Shown here: positions 62,164 to 64,000 of the stretch, in pieces | Position numbering within the stretch: the stretch's first letter is position 1 | How the letters are laid out: every line of letters starts with the position of its first letter | Source of the DNA: Epiperipatus broadwayi | Lineage: Eukaryota > Onychophora > Udeonychophora > Euonychophora > Peripatidae | Assembly: GCA_028023455.1 (NCBI GenBank) | Contig: JAQFVV010013073.1 | Span: 186,001 to 250,000 of the forward strand | DNA: 64,000 nt | Direction: 5' to 3' | Made by a program: the position numbers and the translations under genes | Notes under the pieces: model-generated | The model's database searches: none | What the model was told of the DNA's origin: nothing | What the model saw: the letters and a program-made list of their open reading frames with translations, nothing else

Positions 62164-63465
62164 TTAAGAAGTTTTTATTTGATTTAAAAGAATTTAAAAA
62201 TATTTACTTTATTAAACTAGACATAATTAATATGTACACAAATATAAATTGTGAAAAAGCAATTGATTGTTTTTTGGAGATGTACATTGAAGATAAAAAT
62301 AAAAATATCAAAATGGATATTCCTTTGTTGCATGACATTCTTATGTTATGTTGTAAGGATTTATTTTTTAAATTCGGTGACAAATACTATAAACAGATAA
62401 AAGGATTAAATATGGGAAATTGTTTAAGTGGATTTTTAGCAGATATTTATATGTGCAATTTTGAAAAGAATTTTTTTAATGTTTGTCATAAACCTATGTT
62501 TTATGTACGTTATGTAGATGATTATTTCATGATATTTAATGGTAATTTGAATAAATCAATTAAATTTTGGAATTTTATTAATAATAGAATAGATAATATT
62601 AGGTTTACTTTAGATAAAGAAAATAATAATAGTATTGAATATATGGATGTAAAGATTTATAAATTTTATAAAAATAATAGAATTAGAATAGAAACTGAAG
62701 TTTATAGAAAAAAATGTATACTGGAATTTTAACAAACTGGAATTCCGATATTGATTTTAAATGCAAAATTAATATCATAAACAATAGAATAATGAGAGCA
62801 TTTAAATTATGTTCAAATGAATATAGTTTGGATAAAGAATTAAATTATATAAAAAGGGAGTGTATAATAAATGAGTATCCATATAGAATTGTAAATTATT
62901 TGTTTTCTACAAAAAATTTGAATAAAATTAAAAATAATATTTGTATGAATGTTTATAAAAATAAAAATATAAATAATGAAACAGTAAAAGAACATAATGG
63001 TAACAGTAAATACAAAAATAAAATTTTTATAGATAATAATATTTATATTGGTTTTAAGTTATCTAAATTTGTATTTTTGAAATTAAATGAATTGTTAAAT
63101 AAAATTAATAAAAAATACTGTATAAATATAAAACCTGTATACAAAAAAAGAGAACTTTAAGATCTTTGATTAATCATAAAGAATTTAATATGCTTGAAGC
63201 TATGAATTCAGTGTATTTAATTAAATGTTTGAACTGCAAAAACAATGTATTCTATATTGGAACAAGCAAGAATAAATTAAAAACCAGACTATATCAGCAT
63301 ATAATTGATAAGAAATCTGCTATCTTTTGTCATAAATTGGAAACAGGACATAAAGACTATGAAATCCGACCTTTGGAATGTATTGGTAATTACTTTGAAA
63401 GATTTAACAAAGAGAGTATTTATATAGAACATTTAAATCCTGTTTTAAATAAGATGTTAAAATAG
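62164..63465 (+). pseudogene. Penelope-like RT plus GIY-YIG endonuclease, two frameshifts
   Basis: The loop sequence adds FIKLDIINMYTNI, RT motif A with its Asp, ahead of the region shared with the left arm. The frame is then broken twice. At about 62708-62714 and 63143-63149 there are A7 runs where the left arm has A8. The three open pieces are 62166-62732, 62714-63160 and 63166-63465. Between the copies at least six residues differ, several from G-to-A changes in the right arm. Without the frameshifts this copy would still lack the N-terminal third of a PLE protein. Confidence 0.9.
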
Positions 63466-63700
63466 CTTATATATTTGTGCAAAAAAATTGACTGTTTTTG
63501 TATAGATATTTTTTTCCTTTTGGTATAAAAAATTTCTCACTATATAAGGAAATGTTGTGATATACAATTTTTCCATTTTTTGGTTTATAGGTATTTTATT
63601 TTGTTATTATTATTATTTTTATATTTTTTATTTGTTTTATTTTATTTTATTGTCTTGTTTTCTTATTTATTGTATATATTTTTTCTCTGTTTTATAGAAC

Positions 63701-63750
63701 CTTGATAAAGTCCATATCATTATTTTAAAAAATGGACGAAACGTCGGCTA
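63701..63750 (+). ncRNA. Hammerhead-ribozyme-like motif in the right PLE arm
   Basis: CTTGATAAAG leads into stem GTCCAT (63710-63715) pairing with ATGGAC (63732-63737), then GAAAC (63738-63742) and GTCGGCTA. It is the same core as the left arm except for one change after the GTCGG (C for A) and a different loop. The core mismatches U3 and A8 suggest a weak or dead ribozyme. Confidence 0.55.
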
Positions 63751-63883
63751 TTTATATTTATTTGTGAAGTTATATATTGTATATCAATAAAAAATTTTGA
63801 AAAGAAAGTCTCTCCGTAGTTTTTTGACTTTATAATAACTTGATAATACATTTGAAAAGAAAAAAGAAGAAGAAGAAGTTTAT

Positions 63884-64000
63884 ATTGTTATATGGATTTA
63901 TTATAAGTTTTATACAGTTATATGGTTTTATTATTATTATTATACTTTTATTATTTATTATTGTATTTTTTTTAATATATATTTTTTCGTATTTTATAGA
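63884..64000. other. AT-rich DNA to the window edge
   Basis: Beyond the right arm no RTE sequence is visible, so the missing 3' part of RTE copy C is not found before the window ends. Confidence 0.6.

Larger units (their letters stand above)
62164..63883 (+). mobile_element. Penelope-like element, right arm of the palindrome
   Basis: This arm starts directly at the junction with the left arm and carries 107 bp more of the 5' coding sequence (62164-62270), which forms the loop of the palindrome. The rest mirrors the left arm to 63883. The outer ends of both arms are the element's 3' ends. TTTATATT occurs near both outer edges (60532-60539 and 63880-63887) but is too short and offset to call a TSD. 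Confidence 0.9.

Noticed and set aside
60546-63883. Palindrome explained as a single long read folded back (library artefact)
   Set aside because: The arms differ by several substitutions, a changed loop in the hammerhead motif and two indels, so they are diverged copies. A junction check in raw reads is still advisable.
60546-63883. Palindrome explained by twin priming
   Set aside because: Twin priming inverts the 5' segment but does not leave two complete 3' regions; here both arms contain the same 3' end.

Overview
The window reads as nuclear DNA of an AT-rich invertebrate animal. Most of it is A/T with many TA microsatellites and homopolymer tracts. What can be identified is a community of animal transposable elements: Penelope-like elements (PLEs) with GIY-YIG endonucleases, RTE-type LINEs, a second decayed LINE of the Jockey/CR1 kind, tRNA-derived SINEs, short terminal-inverted-repeat DNA transposons and long hairpin elements. 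I found no exon of a recognisable host gene, no rRNA, no intact tRNA gene and nothing prokaryotic. An arthropod, mollusc or cnidarian would all fit; the sequence does not decide between them.

Layout. 1-3.16 kb is plain AT-rich DNA. 3.17-5.66 kb is a nested locus: two PLE fragments facing away from each other, split by an internally deleted RTE copy (3661-5267) with an 11-bp target-site duplication (TSD). 6760-10102 is a full-length but frameshifted RTE on the minus strand with its own 11-bp TSD. 11021-11680 is a 660-bp DNA transposon with terminal inverted repeats and an 8-bp TSD. 13-29 kb holds SINE relics, three copies of a diverged AT-rich repeat, a decayed coding-like stretch on the minus strand (20.8-23.0 kb) and a second PLE relic (23543-24273). 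32.9-33.5 kb is a long hairpin with 16-bp TSDs. 37641-41052 is a third RTE copy carrying a small TIR element. 43.1, 44.6 and 45.7 kb carry further short elements. 47.0-51.9 kb is a decayed LINE whose endonuclease and RT halves are separated by about 2.7 kb that includes the most GC-rich DNA of the window. 56.5 and 58.0 kb are two more hairpin elements. 58509-60485 is a fourth RTE copy, with a TIR element inside it. 60546-63883 is a nearly symmetrical palindrome made of two PLE copies joined head to head.

How the parts relate. The RTE copies probably supplied the machinery for SINE mobilisation, and several short elements sit inside RTE copies. The most unusual theme is inverted duplication. 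Two PLE loci and three shorter hairpins have their 3' ends pointing outward. In the best case (60.5-63.9 kb) the spacer is exactly the extra 5' sequence of one arm. That is the geometry expected if a target-primed cDNA folded back and copied itself. Degenerate hammerhead-ribozyme-like cores lie near the PLE 3' ends. These mechanistic points are inference; the inverted structures, TSDs and motifs are read directly from the sequence.
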